DNA of 64,000 bases from Epilithonimonas sp. JDS (GTDB lineage: Bacteria > Bacteroidota > Bacteroidia > Flavobacteriales > Weeksellaceae): positions 62,001 through 126,000 of the forward strand of contig NZ_JAJSAX010000002.1 in the NCBI RefSeq assembly GCF_021261315.1, read 5' to 3'. Made by a program: the position numbers and the translations under genes. The notes below the pieces were generated by a model. It worked only from the letters and a program-made list of their open reading frames with translations. It ran no database searches and was not told the origin of the DNA. Below, in pieces: positions 38,399-46,088 of this stretch (positions are counted from its first letter, which is position 1; the number at the start of each line of letters is the position of its first letter).

Positions 38399-39853
38399 GT
38401 GAAAATTAAAATAAACTGTACGCAAAAAAGTGTCCTTGCGCTTATTGCGCTGATTATTAATCTGTATTCTGAGATCAAAGCACAGGAAGCTGCAACACCT
38501 GAAATTTCAGCAAATCATTACCATAGTGTATTGGCCAGACAGAATGCAGAAGATCCTTTGTGGAAGCCTTATGTTGCAAAAACCATCGACCGGCTACCGG
38601 GATATCAATCATCAAAAGATCCGGCTATCAATAGATTTGGCGGGTACAAAACATTTCAGCTTGAGGCAACTGGTTTCTTCAGAACAGAGAAAAAAGATGG
38701 CAGATGGTGGATCGTAGATCCTTTGGGTAATCCTTTTATACACAAAGGTGTTGCTGTGCTCAACCCTGGAAACTCTGAAAATCAAGCAATTGCATTTAAT
38801 AAAAAATATAAAACCGGTAAAAATTGGATTGCCAAAGAAACAAGATTCCTTAAAAAAAATGGTTTCAACGGTGCAGGTGCCTGGTCGAATGTCGACTTGA
38901 TCCGTTCATCTGCAAAACCTTTAGTCTATACCGTCATCATAAGCCCAATGGGAGCTTACAAAGCCGAACATATAAAAAAATACGGTGGTAAATATGAAGA
39001 AGCGGGCTGGCAAGGCTATCGTTATGATCTGGTGATGGTATTCGATAAAGCATTTGACCGTTATGTGGATCAGGAAATTTCCAAAATCGTAAAATACAAA
39101 GATGATCCATTTCTTCTTGGTTATTTTACAGACAATGAACTGCCTTGGGTAGATGATGCTTTGGACAGACATTTGAAATTTCTTAACAAAGATGAGGAAG
39201 GATATATCGTCGCAAAAAGATGGCTGGACGATCGCAAACAAAAGAATGCATCTTTAGAAGATATTACAGATGCTGACAGACAGGATTTCACAGGTTTTTA
39301 TTTTGAAACCTATATGAAAAAAGTGACTGCCGCGATTAAAAAATATGATCCAAAGCACCTCTATTTGGGCTGCCGTTTCAATCAAGAGCTGGATGAATTG
39401 GACAATCCAAAAATATTTGAGGTGGCGGGAAAATATATGGACATCATTTCCATCAATCATTACAGAAAATGGGAACCCGAACAGCCTATTCTATCCAACT
39501 GGATGGCCTGGTCAGGGAAACCATTCATCATCACAGAATGGTACACCAAAGGTGAAGATTCAGGTTTGCCCAATAAAACTGGCGCCGGATGGAATGTCCA
39601 CACTCAAAAAGAAAGAGGCTATTTTTACCAGAATTTCGTTATTGAATTGTTGAAAAGCAAAGGTTGTGTGGGATGGCATTGGTTTCGGTATCAGGATAAT
39701 GACCCGGACAATTTAAAAACAGACTACTCAAACCGTGATTCTAACAAAGGTATTATAAATAGTGCCTTTCAATATTATACGCCTCTCATCGAAAATATGA
39801 AGATCATAAACGATAATGTCTACGGTTTAACTCAATACTTAGACTCCAAATAA
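38399..39853 (+). CDS. Clan GH-A-like glycoside hydrolase, family uncertain
   Basis: A 484-residue exported protein that starts at GTG (38399) with a good signal peptide ending Ile-Lys-Ala-Gln. The Arg-Trp-Trp-Ile-Val-Asp-Pro-Leu-Gly-Asn-Pro-Phe motif is common in agarase-like and other TIM-barrel hydrolases. Two carboxylates have clan GH-A context: Glu247 in Thr-Asp-Asn-Glu as acid/base and Glu380 in Ile-Ile-Thr-Glu-Trp as nucleophile. I cannot assign a CAZy family from sequence reading alone; GH50-like or GH158-like enzymes are the nearest in feel. Its place between two GH3 genes points to an endo- or exo-acting beta-glycosidase of the same substrate. Confidence 0.78.
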   Translation: MKIKINCTQKSVLALIALIINLYSEIKAQEAATPEISANHYHSVLARQNAEDPLWKPYVAKTIDRLPGYQSSKDPAINRFGGYKTFQLEATGFFRTEKKDGRWWIVDPLGNPFIHKGVAVLNPGNSENQAIAFNKKYKTGKNWIAKETRFLKKNGFNGAGAWSNVDLIRSSAKPLVYTVIISPMGAYKAEHIKKYGGKYEEAGWQGYRYDLVMVFDKAFDRYVDQEISKIVKYKDDPFLLGYFTDNELPWVDDALDRHLKFLNKDEEGYIVAKRWLDDRKQKNASLEDITDADRQDFTGFYFETYMKKVTAAIKKYDPKHLYLGCRFNQELDELDNPKIFEVAGKYMDIISINHYRKWEPEQPILSNWMAWSGKPFIITEWYTKGEDSGLPNKTGAGWNVHTQKERGYFYQNFVIELLKSKGCVGWHWFRYQDNDPDNLKTDYSNRDSNKGIINSAFQYYTPLIENMKIINDNVYGLTQYLDSK

Positions 39854-39944
39854 TATTCTTTCAAAGCAATCTGATCTTCTCGTTCTGGAATTTACTGAAA
39901 ACTTTTCCTCAGAATGGAATTAGCAAAGAAATATAATATTCGAT

Positions 39945-42143
39945 ATGAAAAATATCTTTTACGCAGCAAGCATTCTTGTAATGAGTTGCTCATCGGCCAG
40001 TGCTCAAAAACAGCCACTTTACAAGAACAAAGATGCTCCTGTAGAGAGACGGATCGATGATCTGATAAGTCAGATGACCCTGGAGGAAAAAATAATGCAA
40101 ATGAACCAATGGACGTATGGGAAAAATGCCAACCCCAACAATATTGGTGAGCAGATGAAAGCCGTAAAACCAGAAATTGGTTCTTTGCTATACCGAAGTA
40201 CGAACCCAGAATACCGCAACCAAATCCAGAAAAAGGCTGTTACCGAAACACGCCTGGGAATTCCTATTATATTTGGATTTGATGCCATACACGGATACAA
40301 AACGATTTTTCCAATTCCGCTGGCTCAAGCCTGCTCATGGAATATTGATCTGGTAAAAAGATCCAGTACGATTACCGCAAAAGAAAGCTGGCTGTCTGGA
40401 TTGGACTGGACTTTTTCGCCAATGGTAGATGTTGCCAGGGATGCCCGCTGGGGAAGGATCTCAGAAGGTTACGGAGAAGACACTTACGCCAATTCAGCTT
40501 TTGGTGTTGCTGCCATCCAAGGTTATCAAGGGAAGGATCTGAAAGACAAATATACCATTGCCGCTAGCTTGAAACATTACATCGGTTACAGTATGTCTGA
40601 GGGTGGCCGGGATTATCACTACAGTGACGTATCACAACAGACCCTTTGGGAAACCTTCCTCCCACCTTTCGAAGCTGGCATAAAAGCAGGAGCAGCCACT
40701 GTGATGAGTGGTTTCAATGATATTTCCGGTGTTCCTGCATCAGCCAATCATTACACCCTTACGGAAATTCTCAAGAAAAAATGGAAGCACGACGGTTTTG
40801 TGATCTCAGATTGGGGATCAGTAAAAAATCTCGTAGTGCAGGGCGTCGCCAAAGATCACAGAGAAGCAGCAGAAAAAGCATTGCTTGCCGGTGTGGAAAT
40901 GGATATGGTCGATAACCTTTACCTGGAATATCTTCCGGAATTGGTAGCTACAGGAAAAATTAAGATGCAGACCATTGATGATGCAGTGAGAAGGATCCTG
41001 CGGGTCAAAATGAATCTCGGTCTGTTTGAAAATCCTTACGTCGATATGGTGCCGGAGGCTGAGAGATATTTGCTGCCGGACTATCTGGAGATCGCGGAAG
41101 AATTGGCTCAGGAATCTATGGTTTTATTGAAAAATGATAACCATCTCCTTCCATTGGATTCAAAATATAAAAGCATTGCTGCTATTGGTCCCATGGTAAA
41201 AGATTCTGTGCACATCATGGGATTTTGGGAAGGAATGGGTGATCCTAAAGATGTAAATACCATTTTTGATGGTTTGACCAAAGAATTCGGTAAGCTATCA
41301 AAAATTAATTATGCTATAGGCTGCGATTTTGAAGGCGAGGACAGAAGTGGTTTTTCCAAAGCATTGGAAGTTGCAGATCGATCAGATATCATACTTGTTT
41401 TTCTGGGTGAAAAAAGAAATTGGAGTGGCGAAAATGGTTCCCGCTCCACTATTGCATTACCAAAAATCCAAGAAGATCTTGTTGAAGAACTATCCAAAAC
41501 GGGTAAACCTATTATTCTAGTGCTTTCCAGCGGAAGACCTTTAGAATTAATTCGATTAAACAAACTGGCTGATGCAGTATTGGAAATCTGGCAACCCGGA
41601 ACGATGGCTGGAGCTGCTGTATCGGGCATACTGTCAGGAAGACACAATCCATCCGGGAAACTCTCAGCCACTTTTCCGCAAACGACGGGTCAAATTCCAA
41701 TCTATTATAATATGCGACAGTCAGCAAGGCCAGACGCTGGACATTACCAGGATATACCAAGAGATGCATTGTATTGGTTCGGTCACGGACTCAGCTATAG
41801 TAACTTTGAGTATGGAAAAATAAAACTGTCGAAAAACAAAATTCAGAAAGGTGAAAAAATTGTGGCAGAGATAGAAATTACCAACAAAGGAACTGTGGAT
41901 GGGAAGGAAGCGGTACTTTGGTATATCAATGATCCTGTTGCAAATATTTCCCGACCAATGAAAGAACTCAAATTTTTCGAAAAAAAAATGATCAAAGCAG
42001 GAAAAAAGGAGATTTATCGCTTTGAAATCGATCCTGAAAAAGATCTGGCCTACGTAGACAGCATTGGTGAAAAACACTTAGAGTCAGGGGATTTCTATAT
42101 CATCATCAATAATGAGAAGGTAAAATTTGAGTTAACGGACTAA
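39945..42143 (+). CDS. GH3 beta-glucosidase (second copy)
   Basis: A 732-residue exported GH3 enzyme with nucleophile Asp289 in Val-Ile-Ser-Asp-Trp, likely acid/base Glu496 in Ser-Gly-Glu-Asn-Gly-Ser, and a C-terminal fibronectin-III-like domain. The barrel entrance differs from the first GH3: Met-Asn-Gln-Trp-Thr-Tyr replaces Met-Asn-Gln-Tyr-Asn-Gly, and the acid/base loop is different. The pair may therefore split linkage types or chain lengths. The start of the mature protein (Cys-Ser-Ser-Ala-Ser) could be a lipobox (Met-Ser-Cys), so membrane anchoring is possible. Confidence 0.92.
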   Translation: MKNIFYAASILVMSCSSASAQKQPLYKNKDAPVERRIDDLISQMTLEEKIMQMNQWTYGKNANPNNIGEQMKAVKPEIGSLLYRSTNPEYRNQIQKKAVTETRLGIPIIFGFDAIHGYKTIFPIPLAQACSWNIDLVKRSSTITAKESWLSGLDWTFSPMVDVARDARWGRISEGYGEDTYANSAFGVAAIQGYQGKDLKDKYTIAASLKHYIGYSMSEGGRDYHYSDVSQQTLWETFLPPFEAGIKAGAATVMSGFNDISGVPASANHYTLTEILKKKWKHDGFVISDWGSVKNLVVQGVAKDHREAAEKALLAGVEMDMVDNLYLEYLPELVATGKIKMQTIDDAVRRILRVKMNLGLFENPYVDMVPEAERYLLPDYLEIAEELAQESMVLLKNDNHLLPLDSKYKSIAAIGPMVKDSVHIMGFWEGMGDPKDVNTIFDGLTKEFGKLSKINYAIGCDFEGEDRSGFSKALEVADRSDIILVFLGEKRNWSGENGSRSTIALPKIQEDLVEELSKTGKPIILVLSSGRPLELIRLNKLADAVLEIWQPGTMAGAAVSGILSGRHNPSGKLSATFPQTTGQIPIYYNMRQSARPDAGHYQDIPRDALYWFGHGLSYSNFEYGKIKLSKNKIQKGEKIVAEIEITNKGTVDGKEAVLWYINDPVANISRPMKELKFFEKKMIKAGKKEIYRFEIDPEKDLAYVDSIGEKHLESGDFYIIINNEKVKFELTD

Positions 42144-42145
42144 TT

Positions 42146-42214
42146 GTCCAAACATTTCTACCCCTATTAAAGAACATTTTGATTCCTCTACATTTTAAAA
42201 CAAAATTAATTTCG
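42146..42214 (+). promoter_or_regulatory. Promoter of the T9SS-tailed gene with ACCCC motif
   Basis: ACATTTCTACCCC ends at 42164 and is followed after 42 bases by TAATTTCG (42207-42214), one mismatch from TAnnTTTG. The gene starts at 42244. This suggests that the last gene of the arm can also be transcribed alone. Confidence 0.5.
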
Positions 42215-42243
42215 AACCAGTTAACATTAAAAAATCATACACT

Positions 42244-43083
42244 ATGAAAAAAATTAATCTCATGGTCATGCTGTTTATTTCAGCAGTAACTTATGCCCAA
42301 ACATTCTCGATCTATACAGAGAATTCTACTATTGGAGCAGGTGTCAACTCCTTACGCTTCAGCAATGGATCGGGATTTACACTTTCAGAACCTGGCACTG
42401 CAACATATGAAGGAAATAAAAATCTGCTGCTGACCTACAATGGAACCAGCTCATATTTCCACGCCATTATGTTTCCACGCAACGCAGCCAATACTTCGGA
42501 TGTGGTGCTGGATCTGTCAGCTTACAGTTATTACAATCTGGCCATTAAGACTGCGTCGCCTCATCCTTTTTACATCAGGATGCGTGGGAACAATGTTATT
42601 GCTAAAGTACTGATTAATCCATCCTCCAACAGTTACAATTTCACTAATGACAATCAGTGGCACTTTATGTCTATTCCGCTTTCTGCATTTATTCCCGAGT
42701 CATCCAGCTTTAGTCTTTCCAATGTTTCAGAAATTTTTGTACTAAGAAGCGAGAATACCATCTCTACAGTCGTTGGTTCATCTAACAATTTTCAAGTTGA
42801 CAACATTTATTTATCTGCTACCAGTGCTTTATCTGTAATGTCAGGAGAAAAGAATAAACCATTGAGTATTTTCCCCAATCCGGCATCATCAAAAATTACG
42901 ATTACATCGGATCAGAAAATGGATAAAATATCAATTTATGACTCTACTGGAAAACGAGCAATCGTTACAGATTCAGGCGGAAAAACTTCGCTAATTGACA
43001 TTTCAAAATTAAGCAAGGGAACATATATCATCTCCGTTGAATCCAAGGCTAAAATAACTTCATCGAAATTCATTAAGAAATAG
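42244..43083 (+). CDS. Secreted carbohydrate-binding protein with type IX secretion tail
   Basis: A 279-residue protein: signal peptide (ending Thr-Tyr-Ala-Gln), a jelly-roll domain (about 20-195, ending Phe-Gln-Val-Asp-Asn-Ile-Tyr-Leu) and a C-terminal sorting domain (about 207-279, Leu-Ser-Ile-Phe-Pro-Asn-Pro-Ala-Ser ... Gly-Thr-Tyr-Ile-Ile-Ser-Val) of the type A T9SS family. It is thus exported through the outer membrane and released or anchored on the surface. The jelly roll is related to the C-terminal module of the lipoprotein at 34464. No catalytic motif, so a binding role is likely. Confidence 0.85.
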   Translation: MKKINLMVMLFISAVTYAQTFSIYTENSTIGAGVNSLRFSNGSGFTLSEPGTATYEGNKNLLLTYNGTSSYFHAIMFPRNAANTSDVVLDLSAYSYYNLAIKTASPHPFYIRMRGNNVIAKVLINPSSNSYNFTNDNQWHFMSIPLSAFIPESSSFSLSNVSEIFVLRSENTISTVVGSSNNFQVDNIYLSATSALSVMSGEKNKPLSIFPNPASSKITITSDQKMDKISIYDSTGKRAIVTDSGGKTSLIDISKLSKGTYIISVESKAKITSSKFIKK

Positions 43084-43106
43084 AATTATTGAAATTCTTT
43101 TTTATT

Positions 43107-43137
43107 AAGAGCTGTCTAAAATTTAGACAGCTCTTTT
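43107..43137 (+). terminator. Strong terminator ending the plus-strand arm
   Basis: AAGAGCTGTCTAAA (43107-43120) and its reverse complement TTTAGACAGCTCTT (43122-43135) form a near-perfect long stem followed by a T run. It can also act on the minus strand. Confidence 0.85.
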
Positions 43138-43140
43138 TAT

Positions 43141-43481
43141 TTTCTGAAAAGCTTACATCTCCATTTGTAAAGGAAGTGGCTAAGGTTCGTGCAGTGATCT
43201 CGATATCAGACCTGACCCCACGGGAACTTGGTTGGGAAACCCATATATAAATAACTACCGCTACCCTTCCATTTCTAACAACTAAAAGTTCCCCTGGTAA
43301 AATTACTTTTGGTAATTATTACATTCTTAATTACGGCCAGCTTGTTATACTATTCGCTAAAAGCACTGATCTGCGTAGTTATTCTTTAAGGATGTCGAAT
43401 CGTTCCGTGATCCTTCCAATGCTTCTCTGGTTTAAAAATAAACATATGCTAATTTTTAGCAGATTTTACAATATAAGCTCA
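43141..43481. other. Intergenic stretch, no gene supported
   Basis: About 340 bases between the locus terminator and the next SDR. A 50-codon open frame on the plus strand ends at 43250, but it has no start or family likeness. Nothing else is seen. Confidence 0.4.
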
Positions 43482-44255
43482 TCAGACCGTTGGTGAAGCG
43501 CCACCATCTATAGAGATGTTAGCTCCGGTCATATATTGAGATTCTGATGATGCTAAAAAAGCAACAATGTTAGCAACTTCAGCGGGCTCACCCATTCTTC
43601 CGATTGGCACGCCAACCGTATCAATGATATTTTGAAAGGTCTCTTCAAAACTAGCTCCTGACTGCTGGGCTATATTTTCAACAAACTCATTCATCAATGG
43701 TGTCTGAATGATTCCTGGAGACACTACATTTACTCTGACTCCTTTTGATCCTACCTCGCTTGCCAGTGCTTTGCTGTACGCATTCAATGCCGCCTTGGCC
43801 GATGAATAGGACATTGTCATATTCCAGATCGGCTGTTTGGCAGCTCCTGTGGATATGTTAATGATCGAACCCTCTTTCCGTTCAAGCATAGAAGGTAATA
43901 ATGCTTTGTTGATCCGCACGACTGATAAAAAATTAAGTTCCCAGTCATTAAACCAATTTTCATCTTCCAACGTGCTGTAGCCTCCCCCAGGTCCTAAATT
44001 GGCGCCGGCATTGTTAACGATGATATCTATTCTGCCGTATTTTTCCAATATCTCTTTTGTAATTTTTTCTGCGCTATCTGCCTGGGTAAGATCAGCGGCA
44101 ATAAAGTGATGCCCGTTGTGATCACCCTTGGCTTCTGTTCGGGCAGCTGTTACGACTATTGCTCCACTTGAACTAAGTTTGTCGGCAATGGATCTTCCTA
44201 TTCCCTTTGTGCCACCGGTCACCAAAGCCACTTTTCCTTTTAAAGAATCATACAT
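43482..44255 (-). CDS. SDR-family oxidoreductase
   Basis: A 257-residue classical short-chain dehydrogenase with Thr-Gly-Gly-Thr-Lys-Gly-Ile-Gly, Asn-Asn-Ala-Gly and the catalytic Tyr-Ser-Ser-Ala-Lys preceded by Ser in Asn-Ile-Ser-Thr-Gly. The C-terminal Gly-Ala-Asn-Ile-Ser-Ile-Asp-Gly-Gly is also typical. Substrate unknown. It is divergent from an HxlR regulator with operator-like repeats between them, so it is probably controlled by that repressor and induced by an electrophile or oxidant. Confidence 0.88.
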   Translation of the reverse strand: MYDSLKGKVALVTGGTKGIGRSIADKLSSSGAIVVTAARTEAKGDHNGHHFIAADLTQADSAEKITKEILEKYGRIDIIVNNAGANLGPGGGYSTLEDENWFNDWELNFLSVVRINKALLPSMLERKEGSIINISTGAAKQPIWNMTMSYSSAKAALNAYSKALASEVGSKGVRVNVVSPGIIQTPLMNEFVENIAQQSGASFEETFQNIIDTVGVPIGRMGEPAEVANIVAFLASSESQYMTGANISIDGGASPTV

Positions 44256-44303
44256 AATTTGTTGTATTTTATGAATTAAGTTGTAAATCTATTTCCATTA
44301 CTT

Positions 44304-44351
44304 TACTTTTGCAAGTAGTTACACGAATGTGAACTAATAACCTGAGTGTGA
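44304..44351 (+). promoter_or_regulatory. HxlR promoter with tandem operator-like repeats
   Basis: TACTTTTG (44304-44311) is an exact -7 box for the HxlR gene. Directly downstream are TTACACGAATGTGA (44319-44332) and TAACCTGAGTGTGA (44338-44351), a tandem repeat 19 bp apart. Binding there would block transcription start. Confidence 0.55.
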
Positions 44352-44374
44352 CCTTTGCTATAAATCAGATTCTT

Positions 44375-44704
44375 ATGGAAAAAGAAAAAATTAAAAAACC
44401 TGAAAATAAATGTGAGCTCCAAATGATCCTTGACATTATTGGAGGTAAATGGTCCATGTCGATTATTTATGCGCTAATTCCTGAAAAGAAACGTTTCAAG
44501 GAACTGGAAAGAATGATACCCGGAATAAGCACAAGAATGCTGGTAAAGGAATTAAAGAATATGGAAGAAAATGATATTGTGAATCGCAAAGCTTATGCAA
44601 CCGTGCCGCCGACAGTTGAATATTCATTGACAGTTAAAGGCAGAAAGTTGGAACCCATCATTAATGAGCTTTACAAATGGGGCCTGGAATATGTGAATAA
44701 CTAA
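44375..44704 (+). CDS. HxlR-family transcriptional regulator
   Basis: A 109-residue winged-helix protein. The ATG at 44375 (Met-Glu-Lys-Glu-Lys) is preferred over a GTG at 44348, which would fall inside the operator. Family marks are Cys-Glu-Leu near the N-terminus, Ile-Gly-Gly-Lys-Trp-Ser-Met, Arg-Phe-Lys-Glu-Leu, Gly-Ile-Ser-Thr-Arg-Met-Leu and Pro-Pro-Thr-Val-Glu-Tyr-Ser-Leu-Thr. The N-terminal Cys may act as a redox or electrophile switch, as in related HxlR repressors. Divergent from the SDR at 43482. Confidence 0.9.
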   Translation: MEKEKIKKPENKCELQMILDIIGGKWSMSIIYALIPEKKRFKELERMIPGISTRMLVKELKNMEENDIVNRKAYATVPPTVEYSLTVKGRKLEPIINELYKWGLEYVNN

Positions 44705-44832
44705 AAATAACAATCTATTTTGAATTTTTATTCATCCATTTTATAGCTGGATTAATATTGCAATCTGGCTGTAAAACCCAAAAGAATTGGAGTGATAAGA
44801 TACACTGTTGGGAAATATTTATTACGACAAAA

Positions 44833-44870
44833 AATAGAAGCCTCGACAAAAGTTGAAGCTTCTATTTTTA
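44833..44870. terminator. Bidirectional terminator between convergent genes
   Basis: AATAGAAGC (44833-44841) pairs with GCTTCTATT (44858-44866) with further inner pairs, and A and T runs on the two sides. It serves the HxlR gene on the plus strand and the nitroreductase on the minus strand. Confidence 0.8.
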
Positions 44871-44920
44871 TTATAATTCTTGAAAACCTGTTTGCTAAAC
44901 GTGTTTACCATTTTTAAGAA

Positions 44921-45550
44921 TTAATTGATCTTAGTAGAAAACTTACTGACCGGCAGACGAGATTTCAGAGCCGATGCGAGGTAGTCGTTTTCAGCATCCC
45001 GATAGCCTAAAGATATGATCACCGATGCGTGAAGACCTTTTTCCGATAAGCCTAATACCTCATCAAACAATTTCGGGTCAAAGCCTTCCATAGGCGTTGC
45101 ATCCACCTTTAACTCTGCAGCAGCGATTAAGGCTGTTCCCAGACCGATATAAGCTTGTTTGTCCGACCACACTGTATTTTGTTCCGGCGTTTGCGGTGAG
45201 AAATATTCTATCAAGGTATCTTCTAGTATCTTCAACCCTCCTTTTTCCATATTTCTTTGCTGCTCCATCATATTGATATAGCTTTCAATATATTCAGAAG
45301 TGATTTCATTGAATCCTGCAAAGACCAGTAAGTGGGAAGAAGCGTGGATCTGTGCATTGAATGACCCTTCTCCCAATCTTTTTCTGATCTCGGGATTGGT
45401 GATGACAAACAGTCTGTATGGCTGTATTCCGCATGAAGAGGCGGTAAGATTGATGGATTCAACAATTTGGTCCACCTTGTCTTCGCTGACCTTCTTCTCT
45501 GAGTATTTCTTGACGGCATAACGCCATTTCAGGTTTTTAATTAATTCCAT
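44921..45550 (-). CDS. Nitroreductase-family NAD(P)H oxidoreductase
   Basis: A 209-residue FMN-dependent enzyme of the NfsB/NfnB type. Marks are Arg-Tyr-Ala-Val-Lys-Lys-Tyr near the N-terminus (FMN phosphate contact), Ser-Ser-Cys-Gly-Ile-Gln-Pro-Tyr, and the C-terminal Ser-Leu-Gly-Tyr-Arg-Asp-Ala-Glu-Asn-Asp. It would reduce quinones, nitro compounds or enals. Divergent from the HxlR gene at 45654, which carries repeats in the shared promoter; control by that regulator is likely. Confidence 0.9.
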   Translation of the reverse strand: MELIKNLKWRYAVKKYSEKKVSEDKVDQIVESINLTASSCGIQPYRLFVITNPEIRKRLGEGSFNAQIHASSHLLVFAGFNEITSEYIESYINMMEQQRNMEKGGLKILEDTLIEYFSPQTPEQNTVWSDKQAYIGLGTALIAAAELKVDATPMEGFDPKLFDEVLGLSEKGLHASVIISLGYRDAENDYLASALKSRLPVSKFSTKIN

Positions 45551-45594
45551 TTTGTTATTTATAAATTGAATGGCAAAGTTATCTCTTCAATGTG

Positions 45595-45648
45595 TATATT
45601 TGTAACCAAGTGACAAAAAGTTACAGTGACAAACGGGTAACCAAGTGA
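45595..45648 (+). promoter_or_regulatory. HxlR promoter with three operator-like repeats
   Basis: TATATTTG (45595-45602) is an exact -7 box. GTAACCAAGTGA occurs at 45602-45613 and again, identical, at 45637-45648, with a related GTTACAGTGA between (45620-45629). The repeats cover the start site of the HxlR gene and probably the divergent nitroreductase promoter. Confidence 0.6.
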
Positions 45649-45653
45649 ATGGT

Positions 45654-46031
45654 ATGGAACAAGAATTTGATCTGGTAAAGGATTGCAGTCAAAAAATATT
45701 GGCAATCAGTGATACAATGGAAATTTTAAACGGGAAATGGAAAATGTCCATTATCGCATGTTTGTGCTACAAGCCGATGCGGTATTCTGAATTGCTTAAA
45801 GAAGTCAAAGGCATTTCCGGCAAGATGCTCAGCCGTGAGTTGAAAGATCTGGAGATCAATGAACTGATCAATCGTCAAGTCCTGAACACCGCGCCGGTTG
45901 CTGTGGAATATCAAATAACCGAGTACGGAGAATCACTTAAACAGCTCACAAACACCATAGCAGATTGGGGATTTCTACATAGAAAACGCATTATTTCTGG
46001 AATGAAGAGGGAAATGGACAAAAAATTGTAA
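45654..46031 (+). CDS. HxlR-family transcriptional regulator
   Basis: A 125-residue winged-helix repressor (Lys-Asp-Cys near the N-terminus, Leu-Asn-Gly-Lys-Trp-Lys-Met-Ser, Arg-Tyr-Ser-Glu-Leu, Gly-Ile-Ser-Gly-Lys-Met-Leu, Pro-Val-Ala-Val-Glu-Tyr). The ATG at 45654 is chosen over the GTG at 45645, which lies in the operator. Same family as the product of 44375 but only moderately alike. It probably represses itself and the divergent nitroreductase in response to quinone-like compounds. Confidence 0.9.
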   Translation: MEQEFDLVKDCSQKILAISDTMEILNGKWKMSIIACLCYKPMRYSELLKEVKGISGKMLSRELKDLEINELINRQVLNTAPVAVEYQITEYGESLKQLTNTIADWGFLHRKRIISGMKREMDKKL

Positions 46032-46088
46032 AATGCTCTACATACTCTGAAGAGTTCTAATAGTCTTTCTAATATCTTAAATCCATAA

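Noticed and set aside
43101-43250. A 50-codon open plus-strand frame after the locus terminator.
   Set aside because: No start codon, overlaps the terminator stem, and no family likeness; open runs of this length occur by chance.
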